NCBI GenBank assembly: GCA_016841365.1
Contig: JAENZI010000012.1
Span: forward strand, 1 to 64,000
Direction: 5' to 3'
DNA: 64,000 nucleotides
Source of the DNA: Anaerolineaceae bacterium
GTDB lineage: Bacteria; Chloroflexota; Anaerolineae; Anaerolineales; Anaerolineaceae
Below are positions 27,227-36,151 of the stretch, one piece after another; position 1 is the stretch's first letter; each line of letters starts with the position of its first letter. A model generated the notes under the pieces. The model made no database searches, was not told the DNA's origin, and saw only the letters and a list, made by a program, of their open reading frames with translations. The translations under genes and the position numbers were made by a program.

Positions 27227-29854
27227 ATGCAAAAGAAACTGTTAGCTATATTTGGTATCGTGGTGGCATTGGCCTTAGTTTTGGCCGCGTGCCAACCCAC
27301 AACAGATACCACTCAACCCACACCTGAGACCATCATCGAAACGGTGATCGTCACTGAAGAGGTCGAGGTTGAGGTTGTTGTTACCGAGGTTGTGACCGAA
27401 ATCGTTGAGGTTGAGGCGGAAGTTGAACGAAACGGCGCCTGGCTCGACACGGTCGTGATTTTGGCTGAACCCTCGACTGAATCAGCCGTCGCCCGGATCA
27501 TCGCCGATGACATTGATGTGTATGCGCAGGCAGCCACCAGTGTTGAAGCATTAGCGACTGTTGAAGAGGAAGGCCTGAAATACATCTCAACCGTTGGCTC
27601 TTATAACGAGTTCACGCTCAGCCCCGGCGGCCCAGTCCTCAATGATGGTAGTCTGAACCCATTTGGCGTACCAAAGATCCGCGAAGCCATGAACTATCTT
27701 GTGGATCGCAATTATGTGGTACAGGAGATCCTCGGCGGCCTTGGTATTCCAAAATTCCTGCCTCTGAATGGCGTTTTCCCGGACTATGCCCGGCATGTGG
27801 ATGTTGCCCGAGAGCTGGAGAACAAGTACGCTTATGATCCTGAGATGGCCGATTCGATCCTTACCCCCGAAATGGAAGCCTTAGGCGCAGAAAAAGTTGA
27901 TGGCGTCTGGCAATATGAAGGCGAACCGGTGACTCTGATCGGCATCATCCGCACTGAGGATGAGCGCTTGCAGATGGGCGATTACTTTGCCAACCAGCTT
28001 GAATCGATTGGTTTCACGGTTGATCGTCAGTATAAGACATCCTCCGAAGCTTCACCAATCTGGCTTCTGAGCGATCCTCAGGAAGGGCTCTGGCATTTCT
28101 ATACAGGTGGCTGGATCACCACTGCCATCAGCCGTGATGACTATGATGTCTTCCAATTCTTCTATTCACCCAATTCGGCCTATGGGTTTACGCCCTTATG
28201 GCAGAACTACGTGATTACCGATGAATACCTTGATGTTTCCGAAAAACTCGCCAATGGCAATTACGCAACGCTTGAAGAACGCGCTGAGCTATTCCGCGAA
28301 GCGTTGTATCTGGCGCTCGAAAATTCCTATCGTATTTGGATCAATGACGCAACAGCGTTCTCCCCGATGGATCCGACAGTTACGGTCACTTATGACCTGG
28401 CTGGCGGTATCTCCGGAACACCGCTCTGGGGTCATACGATGCGCTACACAGATGAGATCGGCGGGCAGGTTGTTATGGCCATGTCCGATGCTCTGGTTGA
28501 GCCCTGGAACCCGTTGGCTGGCTCCAACTGGGTGTATGATATGGCACCCATGCGCGCCACTGGCGATTATGGTACCATCCCCGACCCATATACCGGCCTG
28601 ACCTGGCCGCAGCGTGTTGAAAGCGCCGCCATCACGATTGTGGAAGGCTTACCTGTTGGTAAGACCCTTGACTGGCTTACGTTGGACTTTGCGCCTGAAA
28701 TCCAGGTGCCCGGCGACGCCTGGGTGGACTGGGACGCTGAGAATCAGGTCTTTATCACCGCAGACGAAAAGCTGGCGATGATGGCTGAAGAAGAACCCGC
28801 AGAAGGCGAGGAAGCCGTCGAAGTGCCTGAATACTTCACCGCAAAACGCAAGAGCGTGGTGACCTATCCTGCTGACCTATTCGAGAAGCATACCTGGCAC
28901 GATGGCAGCCCGATGTCCCCAGCGGACTTTGTGATGGGCATGATCCTCTCCTTTGATCCCGGCACTGAGGGCAGTGTGATCTTTGATGAATCGCAGATCG
29001 GCTCAGTTGAATCCTTCAAGAGCTCTTTCAAGGGTATGAAGGTTGTTTCTACTGATCCCATGGTCATCGAATATTACTCCGATGTAGTCTATCTGGATGC
29101 TGAATGGTCTGTGGCTGACTTCTGGCCGTATTACTCATATGGCGAGGGTCCATGGCATATGTTAGCCATCGGTATTTTGGCTGAAACTGACGAAGAATTA
29201 GCCTTCAGCGGTGACAAATCTGAAGCCCTTGAGGTTGAGTGGACGAACTACATCAGTGGTCCTTCGCTCGATATCCTGAAAGCAAATCTTGACCAGGCAA
29301 TGGAAGAGGATTACATCCCCTACGCAGCCACACTTGGCGAATACATCACTGCCGAAGAGATGGATCTGCGTTATGCCAACCTGCTGGATTGGTACCGCAT
29401 TCAGGGTCACTTCTTTGTCAACTCCGGTCCGTTCTACCTGAACAAGGTGTTCCCGGTCGAGAAGACCCTTACGCTGACCCGTTACCAGGATTATCAAGAT
29501 CCGGCTGGCAAGTGGGATCGCTTTGGCGTACCGCAAATTGCTGAAATCGAAATTGACGGCCCCGGCCGTGTGACAACCGGCGAAGAAGTAACCTTCGATG
29601 CCTATGTCACCTTCCAGGGTGAACCCTATCCATCGGCAGATATCCAGGTTGTGAATTACCTGCTGTTCGATGCTACGGGTATCTTAGTTGATAGAGGCGA
29701 TGCGGAGTTGGTGGATGAAGGTCTGTACAGTGTGACCTTGTCCGCTGATGCTACTGGCGCTCTCGAAGCCGGCTCCAACAAGCTTGAGATCATTGTGGTT
29801 CCGACGGTTGTGAGTGTTCCGACCTTTGCCCAATTTGAATTTGTGACGGAGTAA
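27227..29854 (+). CDS. Peptide-type ABC binding lipoprotein with circularly permuted halves and C-terminal Ig-like domain
   Basis: Binding protein of the second importer, 875 residues. The signal ends in VLAAC (Cys22), then a valine/glutamate linker. In ordinary family-5 proteins the WHDG region comes first, the G-PY hinge next and the R-AL-Y-IDR region last. Here the segment starting NGAWLDTVVI and KIREAMNYLVDR (near 150) comes first, and VVMAMSDAL-EPWNPLAGS (near 415), WHDGSPMSPADF (near 557) and NSGPFYL (near 732) come after. About 105 beta-rich residues (770-875) form a further domain. The start at 27227 follows GGAGGA; 27173 would put 18 residues before the signal. The solute is unknown. 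Confidence 0.82.
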   Translation: MQKKLLAIFGIVVALALVLAACQPTTDTTQPTPETIIETVIVTEEVEVEVVVTEVVTEIVEVEAEVERNGAWLDTVVILAEPSTESAVARIIADDIDVYAQAATSVEALATVEEEGLKYISTVGSYNEFTLSPGGPVLNDGSLNPFGVPKIREAMNYLVDRNYVVQEILGGLGIPKFLPLNGVFPDYARHVDVARELENKYAYDPEMADSILTPEMEALGAEKVDGVWQYEGEPVTLIGIIRTEDERLQMGDYFANQLESIGFTVDRQYKTSSEASPIWLLSDPQEGLWHFYTGGWITTAISRDDYDVFQFFYSPNSAYGFTPLWQNYVITDEYLDVSEKLANGNYATLEERAELFREALYLALENSYRIWINDATAFSPMDPTVTVTYDLAGGISGTPLWGHTMRYTDEIGGQVVMAMSDALVEPWNPLAGSNWVYDMAPMRATGDYGTIPDPYTGLTWPQRVESAAITIVEGLPVGKTLDWLTLDFAPEIQVPGDAWVDWDAENQVFITADEKLAMMAEEEPAEGEEAVEVPEYFTAKRKSVVTYPADLFEKHTWHDGSPMSPADFVMGMILSFDPGTEGSVIFDESQIGSVESFKSSFKGMKVVSTDPMVIEYYSDVVYLDAEWSVADFWPYYSYGEGPWHMLAIGILAETDEELAFSGDKSEALEVEWTNYISGPSLDILKANLDQAMEEDYIPYAATLGEYITAEEMDLRYANLLDWYRIQGHFFVNSGPFYLNKVFPVEKTLTLTRYQDYQDPAGKWDRFGVPQIAEIEIDGPGRVTTGEEVTFDAYVTFQGEPYPSADIQVVNYLLFDATGILVDRGDAELVDEGLYSVTLSADATGALEAGSNKLEIIVVPTVVSVPTFAQFEFVTE

Positions 29855-29889
29855 GCACGACATTCCGTTGAAATAGACTTGTCACGATA

Positions 29890-29927
29890 ATGATAGGGGC
29901 AGGGCTCCTGAGCCTTGTCCCTATCAT
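29890..29927 (+). terminator. Intercistronic hairpin after the second binding-protein gene
   Basis: Positions 29890-29907 and 29910-29927 form an 18-bp stem with two G-U pairs. No long T tract follows, so it looks more like an mRNA-stabilising or attenuating element than a full terminator. It occupies the same place as the hairpin in the first importer operon. Confidence 0.6.
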
Positions 29928-30018
29928 TCAATAGGGGTGTTATTTTTCTGGAAAAAGCGTTGGTCTGGCATTATGTCGTAATTATTAGAAATTCTCTATT
30001 GTAATATAGGATATTCGT

Positions 30019-31155
30019 ATGACCACAGAATCGAAAACAATCCAAACAGTTGCAGGTGCTAAAAGAAAAGCCTGGGTTGGCACGTTATCGAGGGTTGCAA
30101 AATACACAGCCCTCCGTTCTGTCACCATGCTGATCACTGTTGTGATCGGTATCTACCTGACCATCCTGATCGCAAACATGGGCGGTTATGTGGATGAAAT
30201 TATGCGCGGGCAGATCCGTGAGCAGGTAGCGATGACACTGAGGAACCAGGAGGAGTATAAACAGCTCAGCCAGGAGGCGAAGGATGCCCGGTTTCAGCGT
30301 GAGGTGATGGATGAAGAACAACGGCTTGGGCTGAACCAGCCCTTTATCGTCCGCAGTTTCAGGTTCCTGTGGGACGGCCTGACCTTGAACTTAGGGACTG
30401 CGTTACGTATGACCAGTGACACGGGTTCACGGCAGGTACGGTTGATCATCCTGGAGCGCTTAGGGCCAACCTTGTTACTGATGGGTACGTCGCAACTGCT
30501 TCTATTTTTTACCAGCGTTTACCTGGCGTTGATCCTTTCACGTAAGTACGGCAGTTTTTTTGACCGGGCAGTGATTACCCTCTCGCCGACATCTTCTGCG
30601 CCTTCATGGTTTTATGGTATCTTTCTCATATTGATCTTTGCCGCGCTGCTGCGGATCCTACCGTTTGGCGGGATGATCGGCGCACCGCCTCCTGAAAACT
30701 CGTGGGAATATACCCTGGATGTGCTGAAACACATCATCCTTCCAGCCTCAGCCTTGTTTGTCAGCCTGATCTTCATCAGCATTTATAACTGGCGCACATT
30801 CTTCCTGATCTTTTCAAGTGAAGATTACGTGGAGATGGCTAAAGCTAAAGGCCTTTCGGACCGTGAGATCGAACGTCGCTATGTCTTACGTCCCACGTTG
30901 CCGACAATCATCACATCTTTTGCGCTGATGTTGATCTCCTTATGGACGGGCGCAATCGTCACCGAAACAGTGTTTAATTGGCCCGGGTTAGGGCGGACGC
31001 TTTTTTCGGCGGTCGGACAATATGATACGCCGGTGATTGTTGGTTTGACGATCATTTATGCTTACTTATTAGCGATTACCGTTTTCCTGCTCGACTTTAT
31101 TTACGCCCTGGTAGACCCACGGGTTAAAGTCGGCGGCAGACAAAAGAAAGCGTAG
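30019..31155 (+). CDS. Peptide ABC transporter permease, OppB-like (second importer)
   Basis: Channel subunit of 378 residues, with six predicted helices after a 30-residue cytoplasmic start. Between helix 1 and the next lies a charged, helix-forming outside segment (about residues 60-125) longer than in the first operon's OppB. The EAA loop is MAKAKGLSDREIERRYVLRP near 275. AGGA at seven bases supports the ATG. The stop is seven bases before the OppC-like gene. Confidence 0.9.
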   Translation: MTTESKTIQTVAGAKRKAWVGTLSRVAKYTALRSVTMLITVVIGIYLTILIANMGGYVDEIMRGQIREQVAMTLRNQEEYKQLSQEAKDARFQREVMDEEQRLGLNQPFIVRSFRFLWDGLTLNLGTALRMTSDTGSRQVRLIILERLGPTLLLMGTSQLLLFFTSVYLALILSRKYGSFFDRAVITLSPTSSAPSWFYGIFLILIFAALLRILPFGGMIGAPPPENSWEYTLDVLKHIILPASALFVSLIFISIYNWRTFFLIFSSEDYVEMAKAKGLSDREIERRYVLRPTLPTIITSFALMLISLWTGAIVTETVFNWPGLGRTLFSAVGQYDTPVIVGLTIIYAYLLAITVFLLDFIYALVDPRVKVGGRQKKA

Positions 31156-31162
31156 ATAAATT

Positions 31163-32506
31163 ATGAAAGCATTTAAAAATTCATTTCAAGAAATAAAACG
31201 TTATCCATCTGCCATGTTTGGGCTGGCGATTGTGATCCTCCTGATCATCACAAGTATTGTCGTGATCATTGCCATCCCATACAACGAGGCTATTCGTCTG
31301 TGGCGAGGGGGAGAAGGTATATGGTATCAGAACCCGAAAACTGCGCCGCCTGCCTGGACCAACTGGTTCACCAAAGAGGATAAACCTTCCTCTTATTTTT
31401 TGGCAGAAGGCGATGAGCGGGTAACAAAGACGGTTGAAGAATTTACTGAGGGGTCGGGTGATATTACTTACGTTTTTACGTTTGAATATGATTATGATGC
31501 CTTTCCATCAGAGATGGCGCTATATCTTGAAAGTGATTATGAAACGAAGAATCCCTTTGCGGATATGTATTGGATCCAACCTGACGGCACAGAGATTCGG
31601 GTAGCCAGCATTGGCGTTGATAAATCGCAAACCCTGTATTTCTCACAGGACAGCAAGTTACAGCGCAGGTTAGGCGATGTCTCCCCTGAAGTCGGCTTAT
31701 TTATTGTTCCAGATTCCGATCCGCCACAGGTGATACCGGGCACTTATCAATTGATTGTTGATGGGATCCGGTTTGAACCCGATTCGGATATTAATGCGGA
31801 ATTTGTGATTTACGGCCAGGTGCATGGCTTGGCAGGCACAGACCATCTCAGGCGGGACCTTTCGATTGCACTGCTGTGGGGCATCCCGATCGCGCTGATT
31901 TTCGGCCTGGTCGCAGCGTTGGGCACATCAATATTGACGATGACGATCGCGGCAATCGGCGTGTGGAATGGTGGTTGGGTGGATGAGTTGATCCAGCGCA
32001 TCACGGAAATCAATATGGTGCTACCCTTCCTATCCATTTTGGTGATGATTGGGACGTTCTATTCTAAAAGTTTATGGGTGATCCTTGGCGTGACGATTTT
32101 ATTAAGCATCTTTGGGGGCGGGATCAAAACCTATCGGGCGAACTTTATGCAGATCAAAGAATCCATGTATATCGAAGCGGCCGAAGCCTATGGTGCCAAG
32201 AATTCACGCATCATCTTCCTGTACCTGATCCCCCGGATCATCCCGTTATTAATTCCTGGGCTGGTTTCTTCCATCCCAACCTATGTGTTCCTCGAAGCCA
32301 CTTTGGCGGTGCTGGGGCTGGGTGATCCCGTTCTGCCCACATGGGGGAAGATCATCAACGATGCTCAGCAAGCTGGGGCTTTATATAACGGGATGTATTA
32401 CTGGATCCTTGAACCAGCGGTGCTTTTGATGATCACTGGCCTTGCATTTGCCATGCTGGGCTTCTCTTTAGACCGAATTTTCAACCCGAGATTGCGAGGG
32501 CTATAA
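31163..32506 (+). CDS. Peptide ABC transporter permease, OppC-like, with beta-rich insertion
   Basis: Partner permease of 447 residues, about 150 more than usual. After helix 1 (about 18-38) an outside domain of roughly 180 residues (41-222) precedes the canonical AGTDHLRRDLSIALLWG. It alternates charged and aromatic residues (YVFTFEYDYDAF, TYQLIVDGIRFE), suggesting beta strands, and shows no resemblance to the insertion in the first operon's OppC. The EAA loop is EAAEAYGAKNSRIIFLY near 332. It is 4 bases from the next gene. Confidence 0.88.
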   Translation: MKAFKNSFQEIKRYPSAMFGLAIVILLIITSIVVIIAIPYNEAIRLWRGGEGIWYQNPKTAPPAWTNWFTKEDKPSSYFLAEGDERVTKTVEEFTEGSGDITYVFTFEYDYDAFPSEMALYLESDYETKNPFADMYWIQPDGTEIRVASIGVDKSQTLYFSQDSKLQRRLGDVSPEVGLFIVPDSDPPQVIPGTYQLIVDGIRFEPDSDINAEFVIYGQVHGLAGTDHLRRDLSIALLWGIPIALIFGLVAALGTSILTMTIAAIGVWNGGWVDELIQRITEINMVLPFLSILVMIGTFYSKSLWVILGVTILLSIFGGGIKTYRANFMQIKESMYIEAAEAYGAKNSRIIFLYLIPRIIPLLIPGLVSSIPTYVFLEATLAVLGLGDPVLPTWGKIINDAQQAGALYNGMYYWILEPAVLLMITGLAFAMLGFSLDRIFNPRLRGL

Positions 32507-32510
32507 AATA

Positions 32511-33491
32511 ATGGTTACGACTGAATCAAATAATAACAAACTCATCAAGATTAAAGATCTCAAACTATATTTTAATGTGCAGCAGGGCGAAGTTCAGGCT
32601 GTGGATGGCGTGGATTTTGAATTAGAAAATAACTCCTCCGTCGTGATCCTGGGCGAATCTGGCTGCGGCAAGAGTTCGCTGGCAAAAGCGATTTTACGCT
32701 TGCTGCCGCGAAACGCTGGTAAATATGAGGGCGAAGTCTGGTTTGGCGGTCAGGATGTGATGAAGTTAGATGATGAAGCCTTCAGGCGCAATGTGCGCTG
32801 GGTGGGGATGTCGATGGTGCCCCAGGCGGCTCTGAATTCGCTCAACCCGGTGCTGCGGATTGGGGACCAGGTATCGGAGCCGGTGATCGTGCACCACGGG
32901 TTGAAGAAGGACGAAGCTTGGCGCATGGCGCGCAAAATGTTCCGCCATGTCGGTGTTCCGGATGATTTCCTGATCCGGTATCCCTTTGAATTAAGTGGCG
33001 GGATGCGCCAACGTGCAGCGATTGCCATGGCGCTGGTTACCCTGCCTAACCTGATCATCCTCGACGAGCCTACCTCGGCGCTGGACCTGTTGACGCAAGC
33101 GAATATCTTCAATGTGCTCAAACGGCTTAAAGACGAATTCGGGATCAGCTATATCCTGATTACGCACGATATTGCCACATCAAGTGAGCTGGCACAAAAT
33201 GTAGCTGTGATGTATGCCGGGCAAATGGTTGAAGTCAGTGATGCCAAACGGTTTTTTGCAAAACCGCTGCATCCTTATTCGCAGAAGTTAATGGCAAGCG
33301 TGCCCCGACTGCATGGTGATGCGGAGCTTGAATTCATCAAAGGGACGCCACCCAGTTTGCTGAATCCACCAACTGGTTGCAGATTCAAATCCCGTTGTCA
33401 CAAACGTTTTGAAAAATGTGATGAAGAACCCCCGGTATTCAATCGTGATGGGATCAAGGTTCGTTGTTGGCTTTATGAAGAGAATGTGTAG
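32511..33491 (+). CDS. Peptide ABC transporter ATPase, OppD-like (second importer)
   Basis: Walker A GESGCGKSSLAK, Q-loop VPQAALNSLNP, signature LSGGMRQRA, Walker B IILDEPTSALD and LITHDIATS. The C-terminal oligopeptide domain has the cysteine pattern GCRFKSRCHKRFEKC. At 326 residues it lacks the N-terminal extension of the first operon's counterpart. Only four bases separate it from the OppC gene. Confidence 0.93.
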   Translation: MVTTESNNNKLIKIKDLKLYFNVQQGEVQAVDGVDFELENNSSVVILGESGCGKSSLAKAILRLLPRNAGKYEGEVWFGGQDVMKLDDEAFRRNVRWVGMSMVPQAALNSLNPVLRIGDQVSEPVIVHHGLKKDEAWRMARKMFRHVGVPDDFLIRYPFELSGGMRQRAAIAMALVTLPNLIILDEPTSALDLLTQANIFNVLKRLKDEFGISYILITHDIATSSELAQNVAVMYAGQMVEVSDAKRFFAKPLHPYSQKLMASVPRLHGDAELEFIKGTPPSLLNPPTGCRFKSRCHKRFEKCDEEPPVFNRDGIKVRCWLYEENV

Positions 33492-33500
33492 GAGACCTTA

Positions 33501-34565
33501 ATGACTGACGAAATGACAACCTTAGATGAAGTCAGACCAGAAGATCAGGAGCGGAAGAATGATAACGTTCTGGATGTTCAAGATCTTAAAGTGTGGTTCG
33601 AGCTGCGCAGGCTTGGCTTTGGACATGCGGGCTTTGTTCACGCCGTTGATGGCGTGAGTTTCAAGCTCAAACGCGGCGAAGCGATCGCCATTGTTGGCGA
33701 AAGCGGCTGCGGCAAATCGAGCTTGATGAAAACCATTTTAGGATTAAATGAAATTACCGATGGTGCCATATTTTATGAAGATATGAACCTAAATGAGATG
33801 GATGGTAAAACCCTGCGCTGGTATCGCTCCACTCAAATTGGTTATGTTCAGCAAGACCCCTATGGCGCCTTACCGCCATTCATGACCATCCAACGAATTA
33901 TTGAAGAACCTTTGATCGTTGGTGGTATGAAGGATAAAGAACAGCGGCTTGACCGTGTACGGAAAGTGATGAACGAAGTCCGGTTAATTCCTGTTGATGA
34001 CTATCTCAGCAAATTCCCGCATCAGATCAGCGGCGGGCAGCAGCAGCGTGTTGTCATCGCTCGGGCTTTGATCCAGGAACCAGAGATCATTGTGGCGGAT
34101 GAGCCCGTCTCCATGCTGGATGCCTCAGTGCGTGTTGAAGTGCTCAAACTGATGCGTGGCTTACAAGAAGAGCATAACATCTCATTTATTTATATTACGC
34201 ACGACCTCTCAACAGTGCGCTATTTCTCCGAATATATTTTTGTGATGTATGCAGGTTTGATTGCTGAAAAAGCCAAGCAGCGCGATCTGCTCACCAACCC
34301 AAAGCATCCTTACACCTATGCTCTATTGACAGCGACTTCGGAGCCTGAATATGAGAATGCGCTTGGCTTTAAAGAGGTGCCGCCTGGTGAGCCGCCCAGT
34401 TTGGTCAAGCCACCTCAGGGGTGCCGCTTCCACCCGCGATGTAAATGGGCTATTGCCGGCGTATGCGACACGGAAGACCCGCCGAATTTTACGATTGAGG
34501 AAGGTCACGAAGTCGCTTGCTGGCTTTATGATGAGCGCTATGAAACTCCTGAATTCGCCTCTTAA
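33501..34565 (+). CDS. Peptide ABC transporter ATPase, OppF-like (second importer)
   Basis: Walker A GESGCGKSSLMK, Q-loop VQQDPYGALPP, signature ISGGQQQRV, Walker B IIVADEPVSMLD and YITHDLST. The C-terminal domain ends with GCRFHPRCKWAIAGVC and ACWLYD, completing the cysteine cluster. Length 354. GGAG lies about seven bases before the ATG. Its end overlaps the following small membrane gene by about 26 bases. Confidence 0.93.
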   Translation: MTDEMTTLDEVRPEDQERKNDNVLDVQDLKVWFELRRLGFGHAGFVHAVDGVSFKLKRGEAIAIVGESGCGKSSLMKTILGLNEITDGAIFYEDMNLNEMDGKTLRWYRSTQIGYVQQDPYGALPPFMTIQRIIEEPLIVGGMKDKEQRLDRVRKVMNEVRLIPVDDYLSKFPHQISGGQQQRVVIARALIQEPEIIVADEPVSMLDASVRVEVLKLMRGLQEEHNISFIYITHDLSTVRYFSEYIFVMYAGLIAEKAKQRDLLTNPKHPYTYALLTATSEPEYENALGFKEVPPGEPPSLVKPPQGCRFHPRCKWAIAGVCDTEDPPNFTIEEGHEVACWLYDERYETPEFAS

Positions 34566-34812
34566 GATCTTCTTTTTAGGGCTGGCGTGTGTGCTCTTGG
34601 GGTTTGTTTTGCCTTTTCTGATTGTATTAGGCATCATCGAGAACACCTTTGTTCTTTCCTTTTTCATCTATATTCTGCAGCTTGTCGGCATGATTTTGGG
34701 CGTGATTGCTGCCGCAGGTTTAGCCATCAATAAGCGGTTTAAGGATGAAGAAGAGGAAGCTGAAGAGCGCGAAAAGGACGAACAGGAAAGCACCATTGGC
34801 TGGATGAAGTAG
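34540..34812 (+). CDS. Small two-helix membrane protein at the end of the second importer operon
   Basis: Unknown function. Ninety residues: two helices (IFFLGLACVLLGFVLPFL and FIYILQLVGMILGVIAAAG) and an acidic C-terminal tail (DEEEEAEEREKDEQE). The start is placed at ATG 34540 inside the end of OppF, by translational coupling; in-frame ATGs at 34528 and 34531 are alternatives, and a much earlier one at 34351 would only extend it with residues read from OppF in another frame. It takes the position of the 90-residue protein in the first operon but has two helices and the charges reversed in order. Confidence 0.65.
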   Translation: MKLLNSPLKIFFLGLACVLLGFVLPFLIVLGIIENTFVLSFFIYILQLVGMILGVIAAAGLAINKRFKDEEEEAEEREKDEQESTIGWMK

Positions 34813-34830
34813 TTGTTCTAAGTATTGAAT

Positions 34831-34867
34831 AAAAAGCCTGTTTCCAAGTGAAATCAGGCTTTTTTTC
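34831..34867 (+). terminator. Terminator of the second peptide importer operon
   Basis: AAAAAGCCTG (34831-34840) pairs with CAGGCTTTTT around 34855-34864, extended by TTT/AAA across a bulge, and is followed by further T residues. Confidence 0.88.
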
Positions 34868-34983
34868 TGGCTTTTAGCTTTAGCTTATGGCGGAATTTCG
34901 GTTCTATAACCTTGTTATGGATCAGAAATTTATTATTTTGATAATTGACAAATAATGCTAATTTTTAGTCTTTTTTGGGCATA

Positions 34984-36052
34984 TGTAGGATTACAATACA
35001 TTTTGGACAGTGATGGAGAAAAAGGATAGCAGGAAAAGGGACAATCCGTTATTGTTACTGCGCTGAACAAAATCAATAATGGAGGACACCTAATCCTACT
35101 ATGAATAAGATAACACAAGATATGAAATAAGGGGAGTCCCTGATGAAATATGCTCGGACCCATGGTGTGAGCCGTGCTTCCCGGAGATACAACAAAACTA
35201 GATTGTACATCTATTTTTGGCTGAGGCGTTATGATGGCACAACAGCATCTCTGGCCTGTCGGTCCCGGAAGCCTCATCACCACCCTAACTGTCACAAGGA
35301 AGAAGAGCTGAAACTAATCAGAGATATGCGAAGGGCAAATAAAAATCTGGGATTGATGGAGTTTTGGTTCAAATTGAGGCACAGAGGCTACCAACGGCAC
35401 TATGTCAGCCTCAATCGGGTGTTGGTTAGAGAAGGCTTGCTGCCCGCCAGAAAGCCTAAAAATGCAAAATACCGTCCTCAGCCCTATGAACAAATGGCCT
35501 ATCCAGGGCAACGCATTCAGATTGACGTCAAACATGTGCCACGAAGCTGTCAGGTATCGTCTGGAGATCGCAAGTATTATCAATACACAGCCATTGATGA
35601 GTACAGCCGTTTGAGATATTTGGAGGCCTTTGAAGAGGCAAACACCTATTCTTCCCAGATTTTTGCGCAACAGGTCCTAAACTGGTTCAGACAGAGAGGG
35701 ATCCAGGTGGAGTGCATTCAGACGGACAATGGGTTTGAATTCACAAAAAGGTTGGGAAGATCCAAAAAAGAAACATACCTATCCTTGTTTGAACAATACC
35801 TGCAAACTCAAGGCGTTCGTCACAAGACCATTCGGCCTTATACCCCCAGACACAATGGAAAAGTGGAAAGGAGCCACAGAGAAGACCAAAAGCGACTTTA
35901 CGATCAGGCGAAATTCTATTCTTTTGATGATTTCAAGATCCAACTTAGACGTCATAATCAGCGCACTAATCATATCCCAATGAAGCCTTTGAACTTCCTC
36001 TCACCTATTCAATTCCTTGAGCAAGGTGTCCAATATGTTTGACAATCCTACA
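34984..36052 (+). mobile_element. IS481-like insertion sequence, 1069 bp
   Basis: Terminal inverted repeats of 26 bp lie at 34984-35009 and 36027-36052. They match at 21 positions, with TGTAGGATT at the outer end and TTGGACA at the inner end of both. They enclose a single DDE transposase gene whose stop lies inside the right repeat. No target duplication is obvious in the bases next to the ends. The element lies between the peptide importer terminator and a minus-strand membrane gene and does not break a recognisable gene. Confidence 0.85.
35143..36042 (+). CDS. IS481-like DDE transposase, probably missing its original start
   Basis: Catalyses cut-and-paste or copy movement of the surrounding element. 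A helix-turn-helix region (THGVSRASRRYNKTRLYIYFW) comes first, then the rve catalytic core with Asp in QIDVKHV, Asp in QTDNGFEF and Glu in HNGKVERSHRE. In frame and upstream, ATG at 35101 encodes MNKITQDMK, followed by TAA at 35128-35130 and then GESLMKY. Related transposases, as I recall them, read straight through this point with a tyrosine, so TAA probably replaced TAT or TAC. AAGGGGAG before ATG 35143 would allow restart, giving the 299-residue protein listed. Activity is uncertain. Confidence 0.8.
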   Translation: MKYARTHGVSRASRRYNKTRLYIYFWLRRYDGTTASLACRSRKPHHHPNCHKEEELKLIRDMRRANKNLGLMEFWFKLRHRGYQRHYVSLNRVLVREGLLPARKPKNAKYRPQPYEQMAYPGQRIQIDVKHVPRSCQVSSGDRKYYQYTAIDEYSRLRYLEAFEEANTYSSQIFAQQVLNWFRQRGIQVECIQTDNGFEFTKRLGRSKKETYLSLFEQYLQTQGVRHKTIRPYTPRHNGKVERSHREDQKRLYDQAKFYSFDDFKIQLRRHNQRTNHIPMKPLNFLSPIQFLEQGVQYV

Positions 36053-36151
36053 AATTATGAGACTGTTGAAAAACAAGTCAATAATTGACGAAAATCGCGA
36101 TTTGTGATTCAAGTTTCTTTATAATTACTCCTCCATTCATACTTGGTTTGT

